Assembly (NCBI GenBank): GCA_004793585.1
Contig: SRZB01000034.1
Location: 1-35,247 of the forward strand
DNA: 35,247 nt
Direction: 5' to 3'
DNA from: Hominisplanchenecus murintestinalis
GTDB lineage: Bacteria > Bacillota > Clostridia > Lachnospirales > Lachnospiraceae
The number at the start of each line of letters is the position of its first letter. The first letter of the stretch is position 1. A program made the translations under genes and the position numbers. The notes below the pieces were generated by a model. The model was not told where the DNA came from. It was given only the letters and a program-made list of their open reading frames with translations, and did not search any database. Of this stretch, positions 22,337 to 29,918 are shown one piece after another.

Positions 22337-23864
22337 AGGGTATACAAAAGTGCTGCTCATCCGTGAAATGGACACCGGAACGCGCTTGCAGGCGGAGAGG
22401 AAATTTGCCGAGTATGCCGCAAAAGGAGTGATCGACAGGGGCTCATTCCCGGATGCGGAATGGCGGATCACGGATGAGGTGAAACGCAGGAACATCCGCT
22501 TCGAGACCGGTGGCGGCACAGTCCAGGAGTGGACCGGCTGTGACGAGGGGTGCTTCCTGGATTATGTGAAGTCCTATACAGTGCTGCTGCTTGGGACAAT
22601 GGCGGCCAGTTCGGTTGCCGGGGTCAGCAGCTCCCTGGTCAGGCTGGGGTGCTGTGGATTCGGGGAAGCATGCACATGGGATGTACATATCAGCCATGCA
22701 CTCCAGTTCCTGGGTATGATCCCTGATTCACCCGGGTACATAGGGGCCGTCATGGAGCGGATCGAGGAAAACCGGACGCTGGACGGATGGGCCCGTAAAC
22801 CGAGGAAGCTGGCGGATTTCCGGTATTACCTGAGATTTGACCGGTATGTCAATGAGTTCTGGGGAACTGCTGGTGAAGACACAAAGGACTACTTTTTCCC
22901 GGTATACCTTTGGTGGAGGCTTACCAGCATCCTGCCCCTGCGGGCGACGGAATTCCTCCTTCTGCCAGGCGACTGTATCCATAACCGGGATGGGAGGTGG
23001 ATCCTTACTGTACGCCGGACAAGACTGAAGAAAAGGCTGCAGAAAGTCGGCTACACGATCCATGCGGATTATACCCTCCATGAATACGAGGTGCCGGAAT
23101 GGCTTGCGGGGGAGATCCTCGCTTATAAAGCGGCCGGGGAGAAACGCCGCCCCCATGAAAAAGACACTTTATTTTCCCCGGCACGTGCGACACAGCTGGG
23201 ATATATGACTTACTGCCAGATGCGCCGCAGGCTTGGCGAATTCAAGGAGAAGGTGACAGGGAGTGCGGATTATCCGGTCAGCCTCGGGGACACACGGCAC
23301 CTTGCCATGATAAACCTGATCCTGTCCGGCGGCTCCCCTGTGATATGCAGGGAGCTGGCTGGCCATGAGAGCATTGATATCAGCGCCGGCTATTATGCGA
23401 ACCTTTCTGCTGTGGTGGAGAGCGCCGTTTATGAGAAATACCGTGAGAACCGTGGGAAGGTCACACTGGACGGATCGTTGAAGCTGCGCATGGGGGACAG
23501 GCATGGCATGACGGAGGTGGAAGGCGGGCACTGTGATTATGCAGGCCTCCCCGGAGGCGATATTTCCGAATGCATGAAAAACTACCGTGAAGGCGGGCAT
23601 TTCGGCGACTGCAGGAACTGCATCCATTACTATCCTGACCAGGATGGGCTGAGGCTCGCCGTCCAGGAGGGATTCCGGGAAAAAGTGGATGAGGACGGGA
23701 TGTTCCTGATGGAGATGATTGAACAGGTACGCCGCGGGAACGGTGCGCAGGAGGATATCACGTCCGCGCTCCTGCGGCTGCAGAACAGCAGCGCGTGTTA
23801 CAGGAAAGCGCTGGAGAGGAAGATGGAGGGAGAGAAAAATGGCAAGACCAAACAAGACAGATGA
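22311..23864 (+). CDS. Third tyrosine recombinase with Cys-rich tail
   Basis: The 517-residue protein starts at ATG 22311 within the previous gene. The catalytic domain has R211 (LPLRATEF), R329 in LGDTRHLAMI, H352 in LAGHESIDIS and Y361/Y362 in AGYYANLS. The R329-H352-Y361 spacing is textbook. The HxxR histidine is replaced by Gly (G326). A C-terminal zinc-type cluster follows: C408 (GGHC), C421, C434 and C437 (GDCRNC). This layout is like TnpB-type recombinases of Tn554 relatives. The neighbours suggest the three proteins assemble as one complex. The downstream coiled-coil gene overlaps by 26 bp. Confidence 0.8.
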   Translation: MIADVQMHKGYTKVLLIREMDTGTRLQAERKFAEYAAKGVIDRGSFPDAEWRITDEVKRRNIRFETGGGTVQEWTGCDEGCFLDYVKSYTVLLLGTMAASSVAGVSSSLVRLGCCGFGEACTWDVHISHALQFLGMIPDSPGYIGAVMERIEENRTLDGWARKPRKLADFRYYLRFDRYVNEFWGTAGEDTKDYFFPVYLWWRLTSILPLRATEFLLLPGDCIHNRDGRWILTVRRTRLKKRLQKVGYTIHADYTLHEYEVPEWLAGEILAYKAAGEKRRPHEKDTLFSPARATQLGYMTYCQMRRRLGEFKEKVTGSADYPVSLGDTRHLAMINLILSGGSPVICRELAGHESIDISAGYYANLSAVVESAVYEKYRENRGKVTLDGSLKLRMGDRHGMTEVEGGHCDYAGLPGGDISECMKNYREGGHFGDCRNCIHYYPDQDGLRLAVQEGFREKVDEDGMFLMEMIEQVRRGNGAQEDITSALLRLQNSSACYRKALERKMEGEKNGKTKQDR

Positions 23865-24567
23865 AGCGCTGCTGGTCAGCATACTGGAAAAGTATTATGC
23901 GGATGTGGCCTGCGGCAATGCGAGGGACATCAGGTTTACGGACCTGGCGAAGTATGCCGGGAGGCAGGGCGTCCCTGCTAAAGAGTATGAATTCCGCAGG
24001 AACAGGGGCGTCCGCAGGCGGCTGGACGAGCTGAAGGCGGGGGCTTCCAGGACCGGAACCGATGCACTGCTGGTATATAAAAGCATTGATGCTGACGGCC
24101 TGGTCAGGACCTGCCAGGATCTTTCGGATTTAAAAGGCAAGCTGAACGACATGGATGCGTACTGGAAATCCGTCTATGACAGATATACAGAGATGGAGGT
24201 AAACTACAGGAACGCAGTCTCACGGAAAGCGGAATCCGAAAAGCAGGCGGGGGTGATGAAGAAGGAAATGCAGCGGTCAGAGGAACTTTACCGGGCATTA
24301 GAGAAAGAAAACAGAGGGCTGCGGAGGGAGAATGCGTACCTCCGCAGGATGCTGGAGAAGTACCTGTACCCTGACCTGGCAAGGCAGCTGATGCAGGAAG
24401 CGCATCTTCCAGTCAGGACTGCCGGGAACGTGACGCAGGCGGCATTGGGGGACCTGATCGAAGGGACACGCCCCGACCCGTTCGGCGGTGCACAGAAAGC
24501 GAAGGAAAAACCAAAGACCAGGGAGGAACAGCTCCTTGATGAGATGAGGAGGCAGGCAGAAGAATGA
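23839..24567 (+). CDS. TnpC-like coiled-coil accessory protein (DUF6262-like)
   Basis: The start ATG 23839 follows GGAGGGAG and overlaps the third recombinase; the protein has 242 residues. The N-terminal 80 residues hold a probable DNA-binding helical part (RFTDLAKYAGRQGVPAKEY, then RRRLDELK). Residues about 110-185 form a long coiled coil (RSEELYRALEKENRGLRRE). The tail is charged. Tn554 TnpC (125 residues) and DUF6262 proteins share this layout and set orientation or efficiency of transposition. This one is longer by a C-terminal extension. The ATGA overlap with the next gene shows translational coupling. Confidence 0.7.
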   Translation: MARPNKTDEALLVSILEKYYADVACGNARDIRFTDLAKYAGRQGVPAKEYEFRRNRGVRRRLDELKAGASRTGTDALLVYKSIDADGLVRTCQDLSDLKGKLNDMDAYWKSVYDRYTEMEVNYRNAVSRKAESEKQAGVMKKEMQRSEELYRALEKENRGLRRENAYLRRMLEKYLYPDLARQLMQEAHLPVRTAGNVTQAALGDLIEGTRPDPFGGAQKAKEKPKTREEQLLDEMRRQAEE

Positions 24568-25871
24568 ACCAGTACCCATTGATCAGGGGACAGACAGACT
24601 TAAAGGCAAGGAATCCCGCCCTTGCGGAAGAATGGGACGGGATAAGGAACAAGGGACTGACGCCGGAAGACGTGCAGCCGGGATCCGTGAAAAAAGTCTG
24701 GTGGAGGTGCCGTAAAGGACACAGCTGGATGTCCGCCGTCTACAGCCGGACGGCCGGGGCTGGCTGCCCGTATTGCGCTGGGAACCGGCTGATCCCCGGA
24801 GTAAATGACCTTGCGACAGCGGCCCCTCTGCTTGCGGAGGAATGGGATGTTGGCAAAAATGGGAGCCTTCGTCCTGAGGATGTTGCCGGAGGCACTGCAA
24901 AAAGGGTCTGGTGGCGTTGTGCAGAAGGGCACAGCTGGCAGGCGGCGGTATCAAGCCGGGCGGCTGGGAAAGGCTGCCCCTACTGTGCTGGCAGGAAAGT
25001 GATGCCTGGGTTCAATGACCTTGCGACAGCGGATCCGGAGCTTACGGCACAATGGGACCATGAAAGGAACGGGGGCTTAAGGCCGGAGGATGTCACGGGC
25101 ATGAGCCAACGGTCGGTATGGTGGACTGGCCGCTGCGGCCATTCATGGAAAGCAAAGATCTCCAACCGGAGAAATGGATGCGGCTGCCCCTACTGCTGCG
25201 GCAAAAAGATTCTGGAGGGCTTCAATGACGCGCAGAGCAGGTGCCCGGAGCTTATGGATGAATGGGATTTTGAAAAAAATACGTTCCTTCCATCGGAGAT
25301 AACCGCCGGGAGCCAGAAGGATATCTGGTGGCGGTGCAGAAAGGGGCATTCCTGGAAGGCGAAACTGCCGGGCAGGAGACGCGGGAACGGCTGCCCGTAC
25401 TGCGGGAACCGGAAAGTGCTGCCGGGCGAAAATGACCTGGCATCAGTCCATCCGGAGCTGGCCGGGGAATGGGACTATGGGAAAAACCAGGGATCCACAC
25501 CGGAGACCGTCATGTACCAGACCCGGAAGAAAGTGTGGTGGAGATGCAGGAAAGGGCACTCCTGGAAAGCGGAGGTCTATGAACGGGCCACAGGGAGCGG
25601 CTGCCCTGTCTGCACGCGCCTGCTGGACCGGCACCCGGTCATCCCGGGGGAATCCGACCTTGCGACATACAGCCCCAGGCTGGCCAGGGAATGGGACTGC
25701 CAGAGAAATATGGGGCTTACACCGGAGCAGGTCAGGCCGTTTTCAACAAGGAAAGTCTGGTGGGTCTGTGAAAAAGGCCACCACTGGCAGTGCACAGTCC
25801 AGGTCCGCCAGAAAGGGACAGGCTGCCCGTTTTGCGATGGGAGGATTCACAGGCAGTCGAGGCTGATATAA
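24564..25871 (+). CDS. Protein of six zinc-ribbon repeats (DUF4379/PF14311-like), coupled to transposition genes
   Basis: The 435-residue protein is built almost wholly of six repeats of about 70 residues. Each follows the plan: P-x-L-x-x-E-W-D, N-x-x-L-x-P-E-D/x-V, then VWWRCRKGHSW, a short basic loop and GCPYC. The WWxC-x2-GH and CPxC pairs should bind zinc in every repeat; repeat 3 has TGRCGHSW, shifting one Cys. These domains (probable zinc-ribbon, PF14311) usually occur in one to three copies beside Vsr-like or homing nucleases. Here there is no nuclease domain. The start overlaps tnpC (ATGA), so it is made with the recombinases. It may be a modular DNA-binding partner for end or target recognition, or cargo. 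Confidence 0.8.
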   Translation: MNQYPLIRGQTDLKARNPALAEEWDGIRNKGLTPEDVQPGSVKKVWWRCRKGHSWMSAVYSRTAGAGCPYCAGNRLIPGVNDLATAAPLLAEEWDVGKNGSLRPEDVAGGTAKRVWWRCAEGHSWQAAVSSRAAGKGCPYCAGRKVMPGFNDLATADPELTAQWDHERNGGLRPEDVTGMSQRSVWWTGRCGHSWKAKISNRRNGCGCPYCCGKKILEGFNDAQSRCPELMDEWDFEKNTFLPSEITAGSQKDIWWRCRKGHSWKAKLPGRRRGNGCPYCGNRKVLPGENDLASVHPELAGEWDYGKNQGSTPETVMYQTRKKVWWRCRKGHSWKAEVYERATGSGCPVCTRLLDRHPVIPGESDLATYSPRLAREWDCQRNMGLTPEQVRPFSTRKVWWVCEKGHHWQCTVQVRQKGTGCPFCDGRIHRQSRLI

Positions 25872-25895
25872 ATATGGAGATAACACAGCACAGGG

Positions 25896-25922
25896 AGCCG
25901 GTTATCCTGGATACGGCTTTTT
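25896..25922 (+). terminator. Terminator after the zinc-ribbon gene
   Basis: AGCCG (25896-25900) pairs with CGGCT (25914-25918), with an inner TATC/GATA stem, followed by five T. Ends the five-gene operon. Confidence 0.65.
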
Positions 25923-25928
25923 GAATAT

Positions 25929-25994
25929 ATGGAGGAAACCTATGAAGATAAGGATACGCTCCCCCACTTAACAATGGGGCTGGATGACAACTGA
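25929..25994 (+). CDS. 21-codon ORF near the transposon right end
   Basis: ATG 25929 opens a frame beginning MEETYEDKDTLPHLTMGLDD. There is no ribosome site ahead of it, and a GGAGG inside it precedes a different 9-codon ORF. Probably not a gene, but listed because it lies in a 370-bp stretch otherwise without one. Confidence 0.15.
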   Translation: MEETYEDKDTLPHLTMGLDDN

Positions 25995-26012
25995 ATATGG
26001 AACCTGAAAACC

Positions 26013-26076
26013 AGAGGGCTTTTTGTATATATGGCCGCTTTTAATGAGCGTCCCGGATACAGAAGCCCTCTTTTTT
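26013..26076 (+). terminator. Long-loop hairpin with T-run near the right end
   Basis: AGAGGGCTT (26013-26021) pairs with AAGCCCTCT (26063-26071), followed by six T. The 41-base loop is large; as a terminator it would shield the element from transcription through the right end. Confidence 0.5.
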
Positions 26077-26145
26077 ATCCCAAAACAAAAAATAAAAATT
26101 TAAGAAAGGAAAAGAACCCAGATCCCGGGATACACAAATCTGGAA

Positions 26146-26205
26146 CGACAAAACCATTGGAATCTATGGTTTGTGTTCTGCACGGATTGTGACAAAACGA
26201 CAAAA
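26146..26205 (+). repeat. Right-end CGACAAAA repeats
   Basis: CGACAAAACC at 26146-26155, TGACAAAAC at 26190-26198 and CGACAAAA at 26198-26205, all in one orientation. They match the left-end array and support the transposon limits. Confidence 0.7.
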
Positions 26206-26241
26206 TAAGGCGTTTCGGGGGTTTGGGTTTCGGTAAACTAT

Positions 26242-26382
26242 ATGGCATTTTTCGCATCCGCTATCACCACTTTGCAGACCCTTGTGATCGCCCTCGGCGC
26301 AGGCCTTGGCGTGTGGGGCGTAGTCAATCTTCTGGAGGGCTACGGCTCGGACAACCCTGGCTCCAATGCTCATGTACGGTAA
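26242..26382 (+). pseudogene. Maff2-family ICE membrane protein, truncated
   Basis: The frame starts ATG 26242 and reads MAFFASAITTLQTLVIALG, then GVWGVVNLLEGYGSDNPGSN. This is the start of Maff2-type proteins (about 70 residues), which follow virD4 in related ICEs and resemble small VirB2-like pilin components. The frame diverges after NPGSN and ends at TAA 26380-26382 (46 residues), losing the second hydrophobic segment. Its own ribosome site is weak or has been displaced by the transposon (GGGGG at 26216-26220 only). The 3' break at about 26366 marks the boundary with another insertion, possibly the Tn4451-like element. Confidence 0.8.
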
Positions 26383-26592
26383 AGAAGCAAGCAACCGAAA
26401 ACAAGAGATAGACCGCCAGCACCACACTATTCCGAACCAAAGAAACCAAAGACCAAAAGACAAGCACCGTGGAAATGTGTATAACTTACTATTCCGTCAT
26501 GGAAAAGTCCGTTCACAGAACATGGAAAAGCTAAAGCACAGCTTTCCCACATTCTGCAAACAGACTTTCCCACAACTCCATAAGACAGCAAG

Positions 26593-26601
26593 TTATGCAC
26601 A
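26593..26601 (+). promoter_or_regulatory. DnaA-box match beside the iteron-like array
   Basis: TTATGCACA fits the DnaA-box consensus TTATNCACA. It is 7 bp upstream of the first AAATCCAAACTT copy. A single match could be chance. Confidence 0.4.
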
Positions 26602-26608
26602 TTCCCAC

Positions 26609-26896
26609 AAATCCAAACTTAGGAGAAATCCAAACTTTCCTCTGTAAATCCTTTATTCAAGGCATTTTCTGATATAAAAGTTTGGATTTTGTTTTGTACT
26701 TCTCTTGTCAGAAATGAGAATAAATTGATTGAAACAGAGCTAAATAGCAATGTTTTACGCATTTTGTCATAATTGGAGTATTGTACTTTGTGAAACGAAA
26801 TCCAAACTTTTTCCGGCAAGAATCCCCAATTATCAAGCTGTTTTCAGAAAAGTTTGGATTTTATATAAGTTTGGATTTGTGGAAAAATCTAAACTT
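26609..26896. repeat. Iteron-like array: seven copies of AAATCCAAACTT
   Basis: Copies in forward orientation at 26609-26620, 26626-26637, 26798-26809 and 26885-26896 (one mismatch). Reverse copies (AAGTTTGGATTT) at 26678-26689, 26850-26861 and 26867-26878. TTTCCCAC also recurs around the array (near 26547, 26568 and 26903). There is no gene between 26383 and 26960. The array may be a replication origin with iterons or the arm sites of a lost recombinase. Confidence 0.75.
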
Positions 26897-26960
26897 TTGG
26901 ATTTTCCCACAGTGCCGACTACTACGGAATCCCTCTTTATCTCCACACAGATTATTTCTT

Positions 26961-27518
26961 TTATGGCATATTCCAACTTGCGTCAATAGAATAAATAAGC
27001 TGGATTATTTTTTCCTTTGGGGTAGAAAAATTATTCTTAATCCAAAGTGAGATTATTGAGAGGCAGCCTTGAATATGATATGTCGCCATATAGAGCATTT
27101 CTTCTGAAACGGAAGATATATTTTCTTCTTGCATCCATATTTCAAGATATTTTTCTTCGATGATGTCATACATATGCTCTTGAAATTTGTGGTCAATTCC
27201 CTTTCCGAAAAAAAGCAAACGGCTTAGGGCAGGATTTTCATAAATATAATCAATAATGGAATTATAAATATTTTCGTAATGACCTGCTGGATTATCGTTA
27301 ATAAATTTAGTGAACTCAGATATAGCGTCATGTTCCATTTGCTCATATAAGTCATACACATCATGGTAGTGCGAATAAAAAGTAGCTCTATGTATGTCTG
27401 CCTTGTTGACTAATTCCTGTACTGTAATTTTTTGAAGTTCCTTATCAAGCATTGCGTCAGCAAGAGCAGACTGTAATGCTTTTATTGTCTTTTTGACCCG
27501 CCTATCATGTTTATTCAT
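26961..27518 (-). CDS. TetR/AcrR-family regulator
   Basis: On the minus strand the start ATG at 27518 follows AAAGGAGAAAACT and gives 185 residues (a longer frame to 27725 has no support). The N-terminal HTH is clear: RRVKKTIKALQSALADAML, ITVQELVNKADIHRATFY, then SHYHDVYDLYEQME. The C-terminal ligand/dimer domain is helical and typical of the TetR_C_7-like group. TetR proteins repress divergent transporter genes until a ligand binds. The divergent cation-transporter gene begins 160 bp away with an inverted repeat between, so this is its probable repressor. Confidence 0.88.
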   Translation of the reverse strand: MNKHDRRVKKTIKALQSALADAMLDKELQKITVQELVNKADIHRATFYSHYHDVYDLYEQMEHDAISEFTKFINDNPAGHYENIYNSIIDYIYENPALSRLLFFGKGIDHKFQEHMYDIIEEKYLEIWMQEENISSVSEEMLYMATYHIQGCLSIISLWIKNNFSTPKEKIIQLIYSIDASWNMP

Positions 27519-27552
27519 AGTTTTCTCCTTTAAACAACAGTTTCGAGCGGCA

Positions 27553-27603
27553 GTGTCGTTTAGGCAACAATTATAGATAAAATTGAAGATAGAAAAACGA
27601 CAC
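27553..27603. promoter_or_regulatory. Inverted repeat in the TetR/transporter divergent region
   Basis: GTGTCGTTT (27553-27561) is the perfect reverse complement of AAACGACAC (27595-27603), 33 bp apart. TATAGTATACT after it is a likely -10 for the transporter. The arms may be operator half-sites for the TetR protein, though the spacing is wide. Confidence 0.5.
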
Positions 27604-27678
27604 ATGTTATAGTATACTGCTTGTTGTACGGATATGTCAATCTGAATACTATAAAATTCCAAGGCAATGGAGGTAACC

Positions 27679-28575
27679 ATGACACAAAAACAAATTGAAC
27701 GCAAATCGCTGATAGTAAGCTGCATTGTAAACTTAATAATGGCAATAGGTGGGTTTTGGATTTTTTCGATAACAAATATTCAAGCTCTGTTTTTAGACTG
27801 TTCCTTTTCAATGATTGCTTCCTGCTCTTGTTTGGCAGCATTGGAAATTTCAAAAATTAGTAATAAAAAGACAAAGAATTACCCGGACGGTCTTTATTTT
27901 TTAGAGCCATTATATTCTATTTTTAGAACTTTATTAACATTGGTGCTGCTGTTTTCTTCTGTTGCTCGTACTGCAAAAGCAGCATGGGGGTATTTTGCAT
28001 ATGGCGTTGGAACCCCTTTGATGATTGAACCTGTAATTCCTTATGAGATACTTATGTGTATCATATGTTTTGGGCTGTCTTTTTTTAACAGAAGCCAGAG
28101 CCGTAAAACTAATGATTCCAGTACACTTTTAGCAACAGAATCGAAAGGAAATTTTATCGACGGCATATTATCTTTGGGCGTAGCACTGTCTGCGTTCTTG
28201 ATAAAACTGATAGATATTAACGGAAGTTTGGGTTTTCTTCATTATACTGGAGATTTTTTCATTACGACAATTATAGTCTTGCCTGCAATAAAAGAACCGA
28301 TAAGTGTTTTCATATCTTCTTTCCGCGAATTGTCAGGAGGGTTGACAACGAATCAGGAACTAAAAAGAACAGTTTTCCAATTTGTAGAAAAGAATCTTAG
28401 CGGTATTATGACATTGCAAAAATGTGACATATATAAAATTGGTATGCACATAAAAGTTTGCATTTATATTACCAATAATATTGATTATAAAAAAATACAA
28501 ACTGTCAAAAGGAATATCTTGAAAGATATATGTCCTATTTACGAAAATGCTGAAATTGTTTTTTGTGAATGGTAA
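27679..28575 (+). CDS. Cation-efflux-family membrane transporter
   Basis: From ATG 27679, 4 bp after GGAGGT, the protein has 298 residues. It has about six membrane segments, a conserved LFLDCSFSMIASCSCLAAL in segment 2 (an Asp where CDF transporters have H/D-x3-D), NYPDGLYFLEPLYSIFRT, ESKGNFIDGILSLGVALSA in segment 5, and a soluble C-terminal domain (LKRTVFQFVEKNLSG, then IVFCEW). This resembles uncharacterised cation transporters of the CDF superfamily in Clostridia. The metal or substrate is unknown. Divergent TetR control suggests an inducible export function and cargo status on a mobile element. Confidence 0.75.
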   Translation: MTQKQIERKSLIVSCIVNLIMAIGGFWIFSITNIQALFLDCSFSMIASCSCLAALEISKISNKKTKNYPDGLYFLEPLYSIFRTLLTLVLLFSSVARTAKAAWGYFAYGVGTPLMIEPVIPYEILMCIICFGLSFFNRSQSRKTNDSSTLLATESKGNFIDGILSLGVALSAFLIKLIDINGSLGFLHYTGDFFITTIIVLPAIKEPISVFISSFRELSGGLTTNQELKRTVFQFVEKNLSGIMTLQKCDIYKIGMHIKVCIYITNNIDYKKIQTVKRNILKDICPIYENAEIVFCEW

Positions 28576-28711
28576 AATGTGATACCGGGAGAAGATAATT
28601 AAAGTAGCGAAACGAGTTAAGACCTGCGCATAGAGTTGTTGTTACTTTGAATTATAAACAAGCAACCGTAAACCATGCACCGCCCTATGTGGGAGAAAGG
28701 GGGAATCATCT

Positions 28712-29155
28712 ATGCCTTGCACAGAAGCATACAAGGAACATATCATGTATACGTTCAATGGCTTTTGCAAGACCGTCATACGCTTTGCGGCACTCAACGC
28801 ATGGCGTGATAGGAGCAGACGGCGGCAAAAAGAAATATCCCTTGAATACCTCACAGAAGAAAAGTTTTACCCTTTAGGCACGACAGACGAATATTTTGAA
28901 GCACCCTATGAAGAATATCCCATTACGATATGCGGTCAGACAGTTATCCTCACCAATGGGGAACTTGCCGCCGCCCTGTTATCTCTGCCGGAAAGAAAGC
29001 GGGAAATTATTTTCCTTTACTTTTTCGGAGATTATACACAACAGGAAATCGGGGAACTATACGGACGCTGCCGGAGTACGGCGTGGCATCACATACACAG
29101 TGCCTTGCAAATGCTGCATAAAGAAATGGAGGTGCTTTTCCGTGAGGAATCCTAA
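28712..29155 (+). CDS. Sigma-70-family factor of a mobile element
   Basis: The 147-residue protein starts after AAAGGGGG. The N-terminal half is poorly conserved (a helical domain, AYKEHIMYTFNGFCK). The C-terminal half is sigma region 4: LLSLPERKREIIFLYFFGDYT, then QEIGELYGRCRSTAWHHIHSAL. It matches Tn916 orf7-type factors that switch on mobility genes. The next gene's GTG lies inside its end (14 bp overlap), so the two are coupled. Confidence 0.85.
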   Translation: MPCTEAYKEHIMYTFNGFCKTVIRFAALNAWRDRSRRRQKEISLEYLTEEKFYPLGTTDEYFEAPYEEYPITICGQTVILTNGELAAALLSLPERKREIIFLYFFGDYTQQEIGELYGRCRSTAWHHIHSALQMLHKEMEVLFREES

Positions 29156-29354
29156 ACTTGTGCCGTATGAAACGATTGTCCGGGCGACCAGCGGCGAGCC
29201 GGAAGCCATTGACGAGGTTTTGCGGCATTACAGCAAGCGAATCCGGCTTGCTTCCCTTGAAAACGGACACGTCAACAAGGACACCGAGGACAATATCAAA
29301 CGGCGGCTTATCGCTGCCCTGTTCCAGTTCCGCTTTGACGGACAGCCTACCTAA
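29142..29354 (+). CDS. Small helix-turn-helix protein (Tn916 orf8-like)
   Basis: The GTG start at 29142 follows GGAGGTG and gives 70 residues: RNPKLVPYETIVRATSGEPE, then VLRHYSKRIRLASLENGH and IKRRLIAALFQFRFD. This is the helix-turn-helix conjugative-transposon protein of the Tn916 orf8 type. It is always next to the sigma gene and probably acts as a partner or anti-factor. It is intact in length. Confidence 0.8.
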   Translation: MRNPKLVPYETIVRATSGEPEAIDEVLRHYSKRIRLASLENGHVNKDTEDNIKRRLIAALFQFRFDGQPT

Positions 29355-29360
29355 CAGGAG

Positions 29361-29789
29361 GTGAGATTTGTCGCAAAAATAGTCATGCTTATATTTAACG
29401 ACACAGAAGAAAAAGCGGTTGAGAAAGCCATTGCCGCCCTTGCGGATATGATACCGCTGGAAGCCATGCAGCCGCCCCACTCCCCGGCACTTACTTTTCC
29501 GGGATTGGAAATAAAATTGCACCAACGCCGGGTATTAAAAAACGGCACAGACATTCCCCTCACCCGTTTAGAGTACGGCGCACTCTGCTACCTTGCCGCC
29601 AGTCCGGGGCGGGTATTCACAAAGGCGCAAATCTTTGAAGCCGTGTGGAGCATGGAAAGCGAAAGCTGCCAGTCAAGCGTGTCAAATGTGATATGCAATC
29701 TACGGAAAAAGATAGAGCCGGACAGCGGCAAGCCCACTTACATAAAAACCGTTTTAGGCGTGGGCTACAAGTTTGCTTCCGGGGAATGA
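29361..29789 (+). CDS. Winged-helix (OmpR/PhoB C-terminal-type) regulator without receiver
   Basis: The 142-residue frame from GTG 29361 includes LIFNDTEEKAVEKAIAALADM, a linker, then a complete trans_reg_C winged helix: RVLKNGTDIPLTRLEYGALCY, FTKAQIFEAVWSMESES, SSVSNVICNLRKKIEP and IKTVLGVGYKFA. No receiver domain is present, so it is a stand-alone DNA-binding regulator, common before mobC in these elements. The start is uncertain: GGAGG overlaps the GTG, and ATG 29385 is far from it. Confidence 0.8.
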   Translation: MRFVAKIVMLIFNDTEEKAVEKAIAALADMIPLEAMQPPHSPALTFPGLEIKLHQRRVLKNGTDIPLTRLEYGALCYLAASPGRVFTKAQIFEAVWSMESESCQSSVSNVICNLRKKIEPDSGKPTYIKTVLGVGYKFASGE

Positions 29790-29826
29790 TAACAGAATAA
29801 CCGCCGCCCATCAGCGGCAGCCAAAG

Positions 29827-29859
29827 ACAGGAAATCAAGAAAAGGTTTCCTGTTTTTTT
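29827..29859 (+). terminator. Terminator after the regulator genes
   Basis: ACAGGAAA (29827-29834) pairs with TTTCCTGT (29846-29853), followed by seven T. Confidence 0.8.
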
Positions 29860-29918
29860 GCGCCCAAAACCAAGCCGGATTTTGCACCGTAATAAAATAA
29901 TTCAACTACTTTCTGAAA

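Larger units (their letters stand above)
18961..26241 (+). mobile_element. Tn554-like transposon with three recombinases, TnpC-like and zinc-ribbon genes (limits approximate)
   Basis: The unit lies between virD4 and the start of maff2, genes normally adjacent in this ICE type. It carries five overlapping genes on the + strand and CGACAAAA-type repeats near both ends (19009-19144 and 26146-26205). There are no long terminal inverted repeats and no obvious target duplication, as in Tn554. The innermost ICE-like sequences are the terminator ending 18960 and the maff2 start at 26242, so the true ends lie within about 60 bp of these limits. It carries no resistance gene; the only candidate cargo is the zinc-ribbon gene. 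Confidence 0.75.
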
